DNA of 41,832 bases from the IMG/VR virus record IMGVR_UViG_3300042452_000139, positions 1-41,832 of that record; one strand, given 5' to 3'. Below the pieces are notes generated by a model that searched no databases, was not told where the DNA came from, and saw only the letters and a list, made by a program, of their open reading frames with translations. Of the stretch, positions 21,759 through 30,216 are shown piece after piece. The DNA comes from a virus. Every line of letters begins with the position of its first letter. The first letter of the stretch is position 1. The translations under genes and the position numbers were made by a program.

Positions 21759-24259
21759 TAGGCAAAAAATAGTTCAAGGTTTACAGTTTTTTCCACATTC
21801 CATCCAATAGAATCAAGGATGGATTTCAGTGGTTCTACAAAACTCTTTTCAAATTGTAGTTCATAATCAATGTATTTGTCAAGACCAAGTTCCTTTGGAA
21901 AATCTTGAATGAATGAGATAATATTCTCTTGTATGATATTAGGTTTCTTCAAATACAAAAACTTAATCTTCTCACCATTGGCAATAAGTGAATACTTATT
22001 AGTAAGTTTTTTCTCCTTTATATAATGATTGAAAAGAAGTGCTCCACGAATATGAATTGGAGTTTTTTGGGCATATATTGTGGAAGAAGAATAATACTTA
22101 CGGACATCAGAAGCGGTTCGCGGAAAAGCAATTTGTTCTGGGGGAAGACTTTTAAACTCTTCACGGCACTTATCAATGAAGTTAATTACATCTTCCTCAG
22201 TCCCACTCATCATTAGTTTCAGACCATCTTTAATCATCTTGCGACAAGGTGCAGGAGTAGAAGACTTGACTGCTTCAATACCCATCATTTTGAGTTTGGG
22301 TTCTTCGTAACGAACACCTTCACTATCCCAGACGTTCAGAATATATCGTTTCTTGGCAGTCCAGATTCCACGTTCGGCAATGTTCTCACGCTTCATCTGC
22401 ATCTTTTGGTCATAAGCATTCACATAGGTCGCCAGTTCTTGGTAACAACCTTCAATATACTTCTCAAATTCCACCTGACAGACCTTATCAAGGAACGAAA
22501 CAACGCTTTGAGTAGTTTTCTCTCTTCCCTTGTATACACTTTCAACCAGAGGACCCATATTAAGATAGATAGAGTCAGTATCAGAAGCAATAACATAATC
22601 TACTCCGTCAGTTTTGAGAATTTTATTCAGATAGGCATTCATCTTGTTCTCAATCCAACGGATAGAAACCTGACCAGACAAGGTGATTGCCTCAGCGTTT
22701 GCTAGTTTGTAATAGCGGAAATACTGATTGCCGATAGCACCATAAGCAGAGTTAAGTTGAATCTTCCTTGCCATTTGGATGTTGTTACACCGAGCAATCT
22801 CTTTTTCCAAGTCTTTTGTCTTTTTCTTTTCATACTCCTGTTTGGCAGCAAGCATTTTCTTTTTGTAGATGGTGCGATCCTTATAGATCTTCTCCATCAA
22901 CTCTGGAAGAAATCCACGCACATCTTTGCGGAACATTGCCCCGTTAGCACAAACTGCTTTGTCCTTATACAACTCAAAAGTGACTTCCTGATTAAGAATC
23001 TTATCAACAGTTACATTTGGGTGCCTCTCATCCAGAAGAGTTTCTGGCGAAATGTTGTATTGCATAATGAGGTGAGGGTATAGCGAGTTGAGGTCAAAAG
23101 ACACAACCCAGTCATACTTTCCAGGAATAGGTTCTTTCACATATGCACCAGCATACTTAGAATCTTTATCCGAACGTTCCTTAGGAGGAATCACAATGTT
23201 CCTCTTTTTGAGATAGTTGTAGATAATAGTATCCCACATTCGTACTTGTGAGAATACATCTGTATAGTTTGCTTTGGCGTCATATGCCATCGTCAAAGCA
23301 AGTTCAATCAGTTTCATCTTGTCTTCCATGCGGTCAACAAGTTCCACGTCAATAATGTTGTACTCTACAAACTTCTGCCAACCCTTTGTATAGAAATCTT
23401 TAAAAGTATCAAACTCGGAGTGATCAAGTTTCTTCTGACCAAGTTCAACACTTGCAATGTAATCAAGACGATAAGATTCCTGTGCCTTATAGGTAAACTT
23501 CTTATAAAGATTCAGATAATCAAGTTGACTTACACCACCAACATCATAAGAAATATGCTTACGACCAGCAACATAAATCTCATCTTCGGTTACAAGACCC
23601 CATGGAGACATACGCTTCATCAGTTTTTCGCCAAGAACACGATCCAGACGACGAACCAAATATGGAATATCGTAAAGTTCAATGTTCCAACCAGTCACAA
23701 CCTCTGGAGTATTTTCCTCAACCATCCACCAGTTGATAAAGTCCATCAGAAGATCGCGCTCATTTGTAAATGAACGGTAAATTACATTCTTCTGTTGATT
23801 ATTAAAAGGACCCATACCCCAAGTACGAATCTGTTTGGAAGAATAGTCCTGAATCGTGATCAACAGAACTTCTTCGGCAGCAGACTCCACATCAGGGAAT
23901 CCATTCTCCGATGCAACCTCAATGTCCAGAGTTGTAACTTTAACTTTACTGATGTCAAACTTCAACTCCTCCTCAGGATACATTTCGGAGATATACTGAT
24001 AGATGTATTGACTATTACCGTAGATTTTAAAGTTTTCTACACCATCATACCTTTTAATAAACTCACGACAATCACGAACTGATCCAGGTTGAACTGCTTC
24101 TACATATTCACCGTTCAAAGTTTGATATTTAGTTTTCTTTTGTGAAGGGACAAAAAGAGTCGGGTTAAACTTCTCACGGGTCATAAAATGTTTACCATTT
24201 TCATAACCACGAACCAAGAAGTGGTCCCCGACCATTTGAACGTTTGTATAAAATCTCAT
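21758..24259 (-). CDS. gp43: Family B DNA polymerase (T4 gp43-like)
   Basis: 833 residues in one uninterrupted frame (T4: 898). The 3'-5' exonuclease region has TLDIEVASENGFP (Exo I, D-x-E) near residue 110. Polymerase motif A is SFDLNSLYPHLI, motif B KIQLNSAYGAIGN and motif C IASDTDSIY. The C-terminus (NVEKTVNLELFFA) is the likely clamp-binding tail. It is the replicative polymerase, acting with clamp gp45 and loader gp44/62 encoded upstream. It starts right at the stop of the Sm-like gene (overlap of one base). In T4 gp43 represses its own translation; I do not see an obvious operator hairpin here. Confidence 0.97.
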   Translation of the reverse strand: MRFYTNVQMVGDHFLVRGYENGKHFMTREKFNPTLFVPSQKKTKYQTLNGEYVEAVQPGSVRDCREFIKRYDGVENFKIYGNSQYIYQYISEMYPEEELKFDISKVKVTTLDIEVASENGFPDVESAAEEVLLITIQDYSSKQIRTWGMGPFNNQQKNVIYRSFTNERDLLMDFINWWMVEENTPEVVTGWNIELYDIPYLVRRLDRVLGEKLMKRMSPWGLVTEDEIYVAGRKHISYDVGGVSQLDYLNLYKKFTYKAQESYRLDYIASVELGQKKLDHSEFDTFKDFYTKGWQKFVEYNIIDVELVDRMEDKMKLIELALTMAYDAKANYTDVFSQVRMWDTIIYNYLKKRNIVIPPKERSDKDSKYAGAYVKEPIPGKYDWVVSFDLNSLYPHLIMQYNISPETLLDERHPNVTVDKILNQEVTFELYKDKAVCANGAMFRKDVRGFLPELMEKIYKDRTIYKKKMLAAKQEYEKKKTKDLEKEIARCNNIQMARKIQLNSAYGAIGNQYFRYYKLANAEAITLSGQVSIRWIENKMNAYLNKILKTDGVDYVIASDTDSIYLNMGPLVESVYKGREKTTQSVVSFLDKVCQVEFEKYIEGCYQELATYVNAYDQKMQMKRENIAERGIWTAKKRYILNVWDSEGVRYEEPKLKMMGIEAVKSSTPAPCRKMIKDGLKLMMSGTEEDVINFIDKCREEFKSLPPEQIAFPRTASDVRKYYSSSTIYAQKTPIHIRGALLFNHYIKEKKLTNKYSLIANGEKIKFLYLKKPNIIQENIISFIQDFPKELGLDKYIDYELQFEKSFVEPLKSILDSIGWNVEKTVNLELFFA

Positions 24260-24516
24260 CAGGCAGTTAATTCAAGATACTTTTCAATAACTTCGGGAGT
24301 TGGATCGGCAATAGTCAAAATATCACTCGATCTAATCATATATTCTGTTTGACCAGAAGCTTCTACCCATGGTTTCATAGATTCTAATCCATAAAAACGA
24401 TATGGGTTAATAAGTTTACAATCTGGTTCTCCAATATCAGCAAAAAGTTCTTCCATTTCTGTGATTATAACTGTATCCACACCGATTAAGATACATTTTA
24501 CAACTTTATCACTCAT
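24259..24516 (-). CDS. Sm-like small cyanophage protein (85 aa)
   Basis: Start at ATG 24516, three bases after an AGGAGG Shine-Dalgarno; a start at 24537 would add 7 Lys/Arg residues. The pattern VVKCILIGVDTVIITEMEELFADIGEPDCKLINPYRF ... KPWVEASG..EYMIRSSDILTIADPTPEVIEKY resembles a cyanophage Sm/LSM-like beta-barrel family with a solved metagenomic structure (recalled, not checked). Sm folds usually bind RNA as rings. It overlaps the next Sm-like gene upstream by 8 bases and gp43 downstream by 1. Confidence 0.75.
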   Translation of the reverse strand: MSDKVVKCILIGVDTVIITEMEELFADIGEPDCKLINPYRFYGLESMKPWVEASGQTEYMIRSSDILTIADPTPEVIEKYLELTA

Positions 24517-24850
24517 CTTCTTCCTCCTTTTCTTCAACTTCCAAAGAAATACCAGTTTTATTCAAATACATTTCTTTAACTGTATCAATTGGATCACAAA
24601 TCGTAACTACGTAATCGAGAGCAATTACAAATTGCTTATCCTTAGATAGAATTAACCAAGGAGTAAGAACTACATCAATCTCATAATTTGATTTACCACT
24701 ATCACTCTCAGTAAGAACTATTTTTTCTTTTGCCTCAACATAGTGAGGATTTGCTAAGAGATATCCTCTAACAACTTCATCAGAAACAACTTCCTTTGCA
24801 TCAGTGATTATAGTCTCTCCCGTTTTGAGGAGCATCAGTTTAATGGTCAT
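24509..24850 (-). CDS. Sm-like small cyanophage protein (113 aa)
   Basis: MTIKLMLLKTGETIITDAKEV, then an insert, then VVLTPWLILSKDKQFVIALDYVVTICDPIDTVKEMYLNK and an acidic tail EVEEKEEEDE. The layout (K-x-G-E-x-I start, x-P-W, D-x-V-V-T, M-Y end) is the same as in the protein at 38915 and similar to that at 24259. These fit a small beta-barrel of the Sm/LSM type, suggesting RNA binding or ring formation (inference). First gene after the terminator at 24885-24925; TAAAAT about 30 bases upstream is a possible -10 box. Confidence 0.75.
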   Translation of the reverse strand: MTIKLMLLKTGETIITDAKEVVSDEVVRGYLLANPHYVEAKEKIVLTESDSGKSNYEIDVVLTPWLILSKDKQFVIALDYVVTICDPIDTVKEMYLNKTGISLEVEEKEEEDE

Positions 24851-24884
24851 TTTGGTTTCACTATCCTTTCAGTATTTTAGCAAG

Positions 24885-24925
24885 AAAAAGGGGAGGCGTC
24901 AACTGGATTTTGCCAGTTGCCTCCC
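24885..24925 (-). terminator. Strong intrinsic terminator
   Basis: Minus-strand stem of 13 bp: GGGAGG + CAACTGG with their complements, a 3-base bulge and a 6-base loop, followed by CTTTTTC. It separates the tagged small gene from the Sm-like/gp43 operon. Confidence 0.85.
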
Positions 24926-24956
24926 TTGGCACAGCGCCGACGATATTCACAAATAT

Positions 24957-25127
24957 TTAGTCACCATTTCCCCCACCACCGTCACCAGCACCACTTCCGG
25001 GATTAATTGGAACTGCTCTTCCAGCACCCACATTGGTCACTTTACCCTTATTATAAACTTTATGTTTCCAAGCATCTGGATATGAAATGGTTTTTATTTC
25101 ATTAAGAAACTGGTGGAAGGATTTCAT
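24957..25127 (-). CDS. 56-residue protein with capsid-targeting-like N-terminus
   Basis: MKSFHQFLNEIKTISYPDAW..., ending in a Gly/Asp-rich tail (GSGAGDGGGGNGD). The first 10 residues match the T4 internal-protein pattern M-K-[TS]-[YF]-x-x-F-[IL]-x-E with L8-N-E10 as the protease-like site. It starts 12 bases after the Hsp20 stop (25140) and ends just before the terminator. No Shine-Dalgarno is obvious. Too short for standard gene calling limits, but tag, position and terminator support it. Function unknown. Confidence 0.7.
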   Translation of the reverse strand: MKSFHQFLNEIKTISYPDAWKHKVYNKGKVTNVGAGRAVPINPGSGAGDGGGGNGD

Positions 25128-25139
25128 TTTTATTTTTAT

Positions 25140-25574
25140 TTAGAGATAGTCCTTTCGGGCGTGATGTTCTGGCACTATTTTCCCAAGTACGATCCGTAGA
25201 AGTCCGTCTTCAAATGTGACTTCGCGGACTTCTGTGTCGTCGGATAAAGTCCACGCTCGTTTAAAACTTCTGCTAGCCACTCCCTTGTGGATAAACGTCC
25301 TATCCGATTCTGTATCCGCCTTTTGTCCTTCGACAAAAAGTTTTCCATACTCTGTGAAAACATTGACTTCTCCTTTCTTGAATCCTGCTAATGCTAGTTC
25401 CAGATGGGATTCGACATTATTTATTTGGACCAAATTATAAGGAGGATAATTTGTTGTAGTTTCATGAAGATTGAATAGGCGATCAAAATATTCATCCATC
25501 CCAATACTATTGCGCGTAATTCTTTCCATCAAAGCAGGAAGATCCGCAGCAGTATACCTTGTGAGGTTAGTCAT
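25140..25574 (-). CDS. Hsp20/alpha-crystallin small heat-shock protein
   Basis: 144 residues from ATG 25574, with AGGAG 8 bases upstream; a start at 25625 would lie on the -10/leader region. N-terminal MTNLTRYTAADLPALMERI...YFDRLF, then the alpha-crystallin domain: YNLVQINNVESHLELALAGFKKGEVNVFTEYGKLFVEGQ and the signature-like DGLLRIVLGKIVPEH (G-x-L-x-I-x-L). These ATP-independent chaperones hold unfolded proteins; cyanophages often carry one, presumably to stabilise virion assembly or host proteins during infection. It has its own -10 box (TATAAT) after the regA terminator. Confidence 0.92.
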   Translation of the reverse strand: MTNLTRYTAADLPALMERITRNSIGMDEYFDRLFNLHETTTNYPPYNLVQINNVESHLELALAGFKKGEVNVFTEYGKLFVEGQKADTESDRTFIHKGVASRSFKRAWTLSDDTEVREVTFEDGLLRIVLGKIVPEHHARKDYL

Positions 25575-25634
25575 TATGGTAGCTCCTTTAAAAGCGAGTT
25601 TGTGTTTTGTGGACCCTTTCGGCATCCGTATATA

Positions 25635-25640
25635 ATTATA
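25635..25640 (-). promoter_or_regulatory. Candidate -10 box (TATAAT) for hsp20
   Basis: TATAAT at 25640-25635 shortly after the T-tract of the terminator at 25652-25675. No good -35 box at 16-18 bases, so it would need an activator or be weak. Confidence 0.45.
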
Positions 25641-25651
25641 CTACTTCTTAC

Positions 25652-25675
25652 AAAAAAGGCGGGTGTAAAACCCGC
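25652..25675 (-). terminator. Intrinsic terminator after regA
   Basis: Minus-strand GCGGGT-TTTA-CACCCGC-type hairpin (25675-25659) followed by T6, directly after the regA stop. Confidence 0.85.
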
Positions 25676-25681
25676 TCTTTT

Positions 25682-26122
25682 TTATTCGGCATCCTCTACC
25701 TTTTTCTTCTTAGCACCAATATTATACTTGGTTTCCAGAATCCAATCTCCTTTGTCCTTATAAGCAAGAACTTTGATTTGATTCAAAGGAGCGATATCTT
25801 GAATCTTTTTAAGATCGACAATCTCAATCAGACCCCAATCTGCAAGAAGTTGGGCGATACGATTACGACGCTGAACATCATTCACGGTCAGGTTTGCGTG
25901 TTTACCATCAAGAGCAAACAGTTCCTTAAAGTGAACGAGATAATACCTACCTTGCTTGTGTAGAATATGGCAAGACTGATAGATTTTCTTTTCTTTTCTT
26001 GAAGCAACTCCGATTCGGGTCAAAGTCTCACGAACTTTCAGAAAATCATCTGGTTCGTTGAGAATCACTTCCACCATTTGTTCGGGCGTCCACTTCACTT
26101 CAGGTTCTTGAACGACACTCAT
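25682..26122 (-). CDS. regA: RegA translational repressor
   Basis: 146 residues (T4 RegA: 122). Recognised from the pattern KVRETLTRIGVASRKEKKIYQSCHILHKQGRYYLVHFKELFALDGK..NLTVNDVQRRNRIAQLLADWGLIEI. It binds AU-rich translation starts of early mRNAs and shuts off their translation, including its own in T4. ATG 26122 is preceded by GGAGGAACAAA, overlaps the gp62 stop (ATGA), and sits in the conserved T4 order 45-44-62-regA-43. The C-terminal Lys/Glu-rich tail (GAKKKKVEDAE) is extra. Confidence 0.95.
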   Translation of the reverse strand: MSVVQEPEVKWTPEQMVEVILNEPDDFLKVRETLTRIGVASRKEKKIYQSCHILHKQGRYYLVHFKELFALDGKHANLTVNDVQRRNRIAQLLADWGLIEIVDLKKIQDIAPLNQIKVLAYKDKGDWILETKYNIGAKKKKVEDAE

Positions 26123-26499
26123 TTTGTTCCTCCAGTTTCAAATTTCGATTTAATAAATGTTAGTTGTTCTTTCGTAAGAATCCTCAAAGCTTGTTTTGCC
26201 TTCTCATTACTATATCCATAATAACGCTTGACATAATCAAGATCTTTGATTTTATCTTGTCGGAGCCAGGGAGAAAATCTCTTCTTTTTCCTCAGACTAT
26301 TTATAAAAAAGTCATACTGTATCTTTTTTGGGAGGAAATGATATCGATTCATTTCATTTGCAAACATAATACAATCAATGTGCCCCGAAAGGCAACGATT
26401 GATAATATAAGGTGCATATTCCTTCTCAAGTGAAGGATCTTCATTAATCAAATGCTGTTTTGTCTGATTAATAGAATTCAACCAGTCCTTCAATTCCAT
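26119..26499 (-). CDS. gp62: Clamp-loader small subunit (T4 gp62-like)
   Basis: 126 residues, shorter than T4 gp62 (187) but typical for cyanophages. Diagnostic text: KKRFSPWLRQDKIKDLDYVKRYYGYSNEKAKQAL, and HIDCIMFANEMNRYHFLPKKIQYDFF. One gp62 joins four gp44 subunits to load clamp gp45 onto DNA. In T4 the gene directly follows gp44; here a Dam methylase gene and a 69-residue gene lie between them. It overlaps the dam end by 10 bases and regA by 4. Confidence 0.9.
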   Translation of the reverse strand: MELKDWLNSINQTKQHLINEDPSLEKEYAPYIINRCLSGHIDCIMFANEMNRYHFLPKKIQYDFFINSLRKKKRFSPWLRQDKIKDLDYVKRYYGYSNEKAKQALRILTKEQLTFIKSKFETGGTK

Positions 26500-27332
26500 A
26501 ACAAATTTTTATTATAATTAAACAGTAAAAGTTCTTTTCTTTCTTTTTGCTCTCTCATATATTCACCAACAGAACGCATCGTATAAGTCAGATCAAACTC
26601 ACCTGTCTTCCAGTTCTCGAAACGATCTTTGACTAGTTGATCAGAATTATAACTTATTAATTGGTGCATATAACAAGCACCGCAATCAGCAGCAAACTTA
26701 TCGTGATCAAATCCTTTGTGCATTGATCCTTTACTCCCATAGAGATTATCCTTAATATCATAAGGAGGATCGAGATACACAAAAGCACCCATATTTCCAT
26801 CCAACAAATAGTCGTAGGAATAGTTAGTTATACGCCAGTTTGCAATTAGCGCAGAATACGAAGGCAGTTTTTCGATCCCTCGCAAACTGAAGTTGGAATT
26901 GGATGCTTGTGCAGAAAATGATGAACTCTCCGTGAGACCGCTGAAAGAACACTTATTGACAATATAGAAAGCCACAGCACGACTAATGCTAGGCAAACTT
27001 TGGTCATTGATTTGCTCCTTTGCTTGAAGGAAAAGATCTTTTGCTAGTTCTGGCGTATTGTTTTTAGACTTTAAATCTACCAGTATATCTTTAAGATCAG
27101 TTCCAAACATCTGGAGTTGTTGCCAGAAGTTTACAAGAGGTTCGTATAAATCATTTACCCAAATATTTAATCCAGGATATTTTTTAGTTACATAAATCGC
27201 AACACTTCCACCGCCAAGAAATGGTTCCCGAAACTCAGTATAGTTGCGAAGATCTGGAAAGTATTGATCCATTTTGATGCAAGCACGGGACTTGCCACCA
27301 GGATACCTCAAAGGTGTTTTAAGAGACTTCAT
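26490..27332 (-). CDS. dam: Dam-type DNA N6-adenine methyltransferase
   Basis: 280 residues. Motif X-like LRYPGGKSRA (residues 8-17), SAM-binding EPFLGGGSV (36-44), WVNDLYEP and catalytic motif IV DPPY at 188-191 identify a D12-class MTase; the best-known members methylate adenine in GATC. It may protect phage DNA against host restriction or mark it. Its insertion between clamp-loader genes gp44 and gp62, with overlaps on both sides (14 and 10 bases), means it is made with the replisome. Target sequence is not proven. Confidence 0.92.
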   Translation of the reverse strand: MKSLKTPLRYPGGKSRACIKMDQYFPDLRNYTEFREPFLGGGSVAIYVTKKYPGLNIWVNDLYEPLVNFWQQLQMFGTDLKDILVDLKSKNNTPELAKDLFLQAKEQINDQSLPSISRAVAFYIVNKCSFSGLTESSSFSAQASNSNFSLRGIEKLPSYSALIANWRITNYSYDYLLDGNMGAFVYLDPPYDIKDNLYGSKGSMHKGFDHDKFAADCGACYMHQLISYNSDQLVKDRFENWKTGEFDLTYTMRSVGEYMREQKERKELLLFNYNKNLLWN

Positions 27333-27528
27333 AATCTTTTGGATGATACTTCAAATATTCTCTAAAAGTCAATTTCATTTCTTTCTGTGTCATACCACAG
27401 TGTTTTGCAGCAGCAGGAAGATTCATAGTAGCACGATACAATGCTTCATTTGCCTCCCTTACATTTTCGGGAGTTGTTTTTACTGGAACTTCATATAGTT
27501 CCCATTTATTGATTTTTAGAAGACTCAT
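27319..27528 (-). CDS. Small HTH-like protein between gp44 and dam (69 aa)
   Basis: MSLLKINKWELYEVPVKTTPENVREANEALYRATMNLPAAAKHCGMTQKEMKLTFREYLKYHP. The part ATMNLPAAAKHCGMTQKEMKLTFREYL looks like a helix-turn-helix (helix, AAKHCGMT turn, recognition helix). ATGA overlap with the gp44 stop and 14-base overlap with dam. A small DNA-binding regulator or replication accessory is possible; no family name can be assigned. Confidence 0.75.
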   Translation of the reverse strand: MSLLKINKWELYEVPVKTTPENVREANEALYRATMNLPAAAKHCGMTQKEMKLTFREYLKYHPKDYEVS

Positions 27529-28469
27529 TTGAACTCACACTCCACCATAAGTTCAGTTAGTGCTGCTAGGAGATTAATTTCTTGGTCAGCCACGAACGCA
27601 CATTGGTATTGATACTTAGCAATAACAAGAACGGCAGCGGGGATAGTCGCGGGTGAAAGGCAATCATAGCAGGTGTCATAAACCCTGCGGAGTAGGTGAG
27701 AAGCATCGTTGTCCAAGTTGGCGACCACCCACTTTCGGACTTCAGTAAAGTTCTTATCTTTGAGAGATTTAACCAGTTCATTTACAGAAACATCAGAAAA
27801 ACTTGCGAGAATACCAGAGTCAATTTCTCCACCAACAGAGTATCTTTGGCATTCATTAAGAACCCTACGCCAATCAGGAAAGTGCTTATTAATCAGTTCG
27901 GCAAGGACCTTAGGATCGTATCGTACACCTTCCGCATCCAAGATGTCCTGTAAACGCTTGAAGAAGGATCCTGCCAACTTGGTTTTTTCTTTTCCTTTGA
28001 TCCCAAAGTCGATGACGGCACATCGGGAGTGGAGGGGTTCAATGATTTTGTTCTTGTAGTTGCAGGTGAAGATGAAGCGGCAGTTACCAGCAAACTCCTC
28101 AATAAACGCCCGTAGGAGGAGTTGTACGTCGTTTCCTGTGTTATCTGCCTCATCAATGATGACGACTTTGTGTTTAGCAGTTGACGAAAGCGAAACGGTC
28201 GAAGCGAAGTTTTTCGCATTGTTTCGGACAGTATCGAGGAATCTACCCTCGTCGGATCCATTGATGACATAAACATCTACTCCCAATTCATTGCAGAGTG
28301 CTTTTGCCACTGTGGTCTTACCAATACCAGGAGGACCAGCAAGAAGCATATTTGGAATTTCACCCTTATTTAGAAAATCCTGAAAAGTCTTCTTGGTGCT
28401 TTCGGGGAGAATACAATCTTCAATTGTCTTTGGGCGATATTTCTCTACCCAAATAAAATCACTGTTCAT
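27525..28469 (-). CDS. gp44: Clamp-loader ATPase (T4 gp44-like)
   Basis: 314 residues, AAA+ ATPase like T4 gp44 (319). WVEKYRPKTIEDCILP at the start, Walker A GPPGIGKT at 45-52, Walker B IIDEAD around 104-109, and the SRC-type arginine-finger motif HSRCAVIDF. Four copies with one gp62 open and load the gp45 clamp. It follows the gene at 28473-28985 by 3 bases in the gp45-to-gp62 run. No Shine-Dalgarno is obvious before ATG 28469. Confidence 0.96.
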   Translation of the reverse strand: MNSDFIWVEKYRPKTIEDCILPESTKKTFQDFLNKGEIPNMLLAGPPGIGKTTVAKALCNELGVDVYVINGSDEGRFLDTVRNNAKNFASTVSLSSTAKHKVVIIDEADNTGNDVQLLLRAFIEEFAGNCRFIFTCNYKNKIIEPLHSRCAVIDFGIKGKEKTKLAGSFFKRLQDILDAEGVRYDPKVLAELINKHFPDWRRVLNECQRYSVGGEIDSGILASFSDVSVNELVKSLKDKNFTEVRKWVVANLDNDASHLLRRVYDTCYDCLSPATIPAAVLVIAKYQYQCAFVADQEINLLAALTELMVECEFK

Positions 28470-28472
28470 AAT

Positions 28473-28985
28473 TTAGACCCATTCTGGTTTACGTTCGGGC
28501 ATACGGAGATAATTATCCGCAACCCAAGGTTTGGAAGCAATGTACATTTTATAAGCAGTAAATGTATCAATGCTTTCATCAAGTTTATATTCGTCAGGCA
28601 TTGCCCGAGCAAATGGTGTTACATCAGTAATCTTTCCCTTTGGAAAAAGATAATACGCTTGTAGAAGAGTATTATAGCACGAATGGGTTTTACCGTAGCG
28701 AACAGAATACTCATCACATAGATTCATACCGTGCTTGATCAACCAATAGGCATTGTGGATACTATCCATTGCCCATTTGGTACAGGGATGATTACGAAAC
28801 GCACCCTTTTCAGTTCGGTAGGGAGTGCCATCAGTCTTATACAAAGGACCATAGTTGTGACCCCATTTTTCAGATGCCACAATGGAAAGCATTTGACAAC
28901 ATTCCAGAGGCATCTTGACGATATGTTTATCGGGAAGACAGATAGCACTCTCGGCAGGCCAGGGAGAAGTTACGAAAATGTTCAT
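28473..28985 (-). CDS. Conserved phage protein between gp45 and gp44 (170 aa)
   Basis: Recognisable pattern: MNIFVTSPWPAESAICLPDKHIVKMPLECCQMLSIV, later FRNHPCTKWAMDSIHNAYWLIKHGMNLCDEYSVRYGKTHSC. The DKH-x-VKM-x-LE-x-x-Q-x-L and HPCT-x-W blocks occur in a widespread phage family, some members of which carry annotations such as pyrimidine-dimer glycosylase-like; I cannot confirm an activity and it does not resemble T4 DenV. Conserved His, Asp and Cys residues would allow metal binding. ATGA overlap with gp45. Confidence 0.8.
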   Translation of the reverse strand: MNIFVTSPWPAESAICLPDKHIVKMPLECCQMLSIVASEKWGHNYGPLYKTDGTPYRTEKGAFRNHPCTKWAMDSIHNAYWLIKHGMNLCDEYSVRYGKTHSCYNTLLQAYYLFPKGKITDVTPFARAMPDEYKLDESIDTFTAYKMYIASKPWVADNYLRMPERKPEWV

Positions 28986-29668
28986 CCAAAGGTAGAATCA
29001 GGTTCCAGAGCAATATAATAGCAGAGGTTGTACTTTGGATTCGTGAACTGTGACAGAAGTTTAGAAGACACCACCACGTCATAGGCACCAGGAATGATCT
29101 TGATATTTTCTACCTTGAAGTTGAAAGTGAACTCTTTATCAGTCTCACCAACCACAATCGCATATTCGTTAGAAGTATCATTCTTCTTATCACGAACCAC
29201 CAGTTTGATCACACCATTCTCACCAACAGCAGAAAGATCAGGAAGTTGATACACTGCTGCTGCCTTGACTAGTTTTTCCAGAGAAGTGCTATCCAGTTGA
29301 AAGCAAACATCCGATGAAGGAAGTTGAATGTCCTTATCAGGAGGAGAGATGATCACATTAGGATCGGCAAAGAAATACTTCACACGACGCTTACCTTCTT
29401 TGATGCTCAGGTGTGATTCCTCAGTAAAATCAAGGTCAGGATCCTGATGGAGACTCAGACCATTCAGAAACTGGTTCAGGTCATAAATCGCAAAGTCACG
29501 AGGGAAGTCTTCTGTAATCTCTGCTTCGGCAAGAATATTCTTTGCCACAGAAATCGTGCGAAGACGATTACCAGTCTTCACAAGAATTGAATTGTTGATG
29601 CCAGCAAAGTTTTTAAGCAGAGCAAGGGTATTGTCAGAGAGTTTCATAGTTTGAGGTTTTAGTTTCAT
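28982..29668 (-). CDS. gp45: Sliding clamp (T4 gp45-like)
   Basis: 228 residues from ATG 29668, three bases past the previous stop; an inner ATG at 29647 (MKLSDNTLALLKNFA) aligns exactly with the T4 gp45 start and is the alternative. FAIYDLNQFLNGLSL and YYIALEPDST at the end are typical of T4-type clamps. The trimeric ring tethers gp43 to DNA and, in T4, also activates late transcription through gp55/gp33. It heads the replisome gene run 45-x-44-x-dam-62-regA. No Shine-Dalgarno seen at either start. Confidence 0.95.
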   Translation of the reverse strand: MKLKPQTMKLSDNTLALLKNFAGINNSILVKTGNRLRTISVAKNILAEAEITEDFPRDFAIYDLNQFLNGLSLHQDPDLDFTEESHLSIKEGKRRVKYFFADPNVIISPPDKDIQLPSSDVCFQLDSTSLEKLVKAAAVYQLPDLSAVGENGVIKLVVRDKKNDTSNEYAIVVGETDKEFTFNFKVENIKIIPGAYDVVVSSKLLSQFTNPKYNLCYYIALEPDSTFG

Positions 29669-29670
29669 AA

Positions 29671-30216
29671 TCAACGGAATTCGGAAAGACCATTATCTTT
29701 GCGGGAATAATGATTATCAAAGTGAAGCAGAAGCATAGCATAATGAATCACTTTGAGAAGATCTCGCTTATTGCGACCATCTTTATCACCATAACGACTG
29801 CCATATTTCAGAATATTTGCCTGACAGAAACCAGCAGCAAGTTTTTTAGCTGCCATCAGATCAATTGTTTGAATGTCATCATACCCTTGCTCATCTCCAC
29901 AGTAGTGTCCATGATAAGTGCTTGTCACATAGTCTTTCACATCTTTGAGGATTTTATCCTCATTGTATTTCCACAGATGATTTTTAGATTCGCTCATATT
30001 AAGATTAAAAGTGTAAGGTGAATTCAAAGTCAGGTGATCATTTCCCATGCCACCAGGAAGTCTAGATCCAAGAACAAGCATGTCTGGTGAAGCATTGGGA
30101 TTTCCAGTCAGACTAATCCCATCTTCTTCCCAAAAGTCTTGATTTGATAAGTTGGGCATTAAATTCCAATCGTTGTTTGAATAAGGATACTCGTCCATAA
30201 TAAAGGGGGAAGTCAT
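29671..30216 (-). CDS. DUF3310-like protein (181 aa)
   Basis: The C-terminal part AAKKLAAGFCQANILKYGSRYGDKDGRNKRDLLKVIHYAMLLLHF (about residues 121-165) resembles the DUF3310 phage domain (x-x-N-x-x-KY-x-x-RxGxKdg...dL.Ka.hYa.lL). The N-terminal 110 residues are polar, Asn/Asp-rich and probably disordered. GGAGG with a 7-base spacer supports ATG 30216. Function of DUF3310 proteins is unknown; some are fused to nucleotide-metabolism domains. It lies between cobS and gp45 without a terminator, so cotranscription is likely. Confidence 0.8.
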   Translation of the reverse strand: MTSPFIMDEYPYSNNDWNLMPNLSNQDFWEEDGISLTGNPNASPDMLVLGSRLPGGMGNDHLTLNSPYTFNLNMSESKNHLWKYNEDKILKDVKDYVTSTYHGHYCGDEQGYDDIQTIDLMAAKKLAAGFCQANILKYGSRYGDKDGRNKRDLLKVIHYAMLLLHFDNHYSRKDNGLSEFR

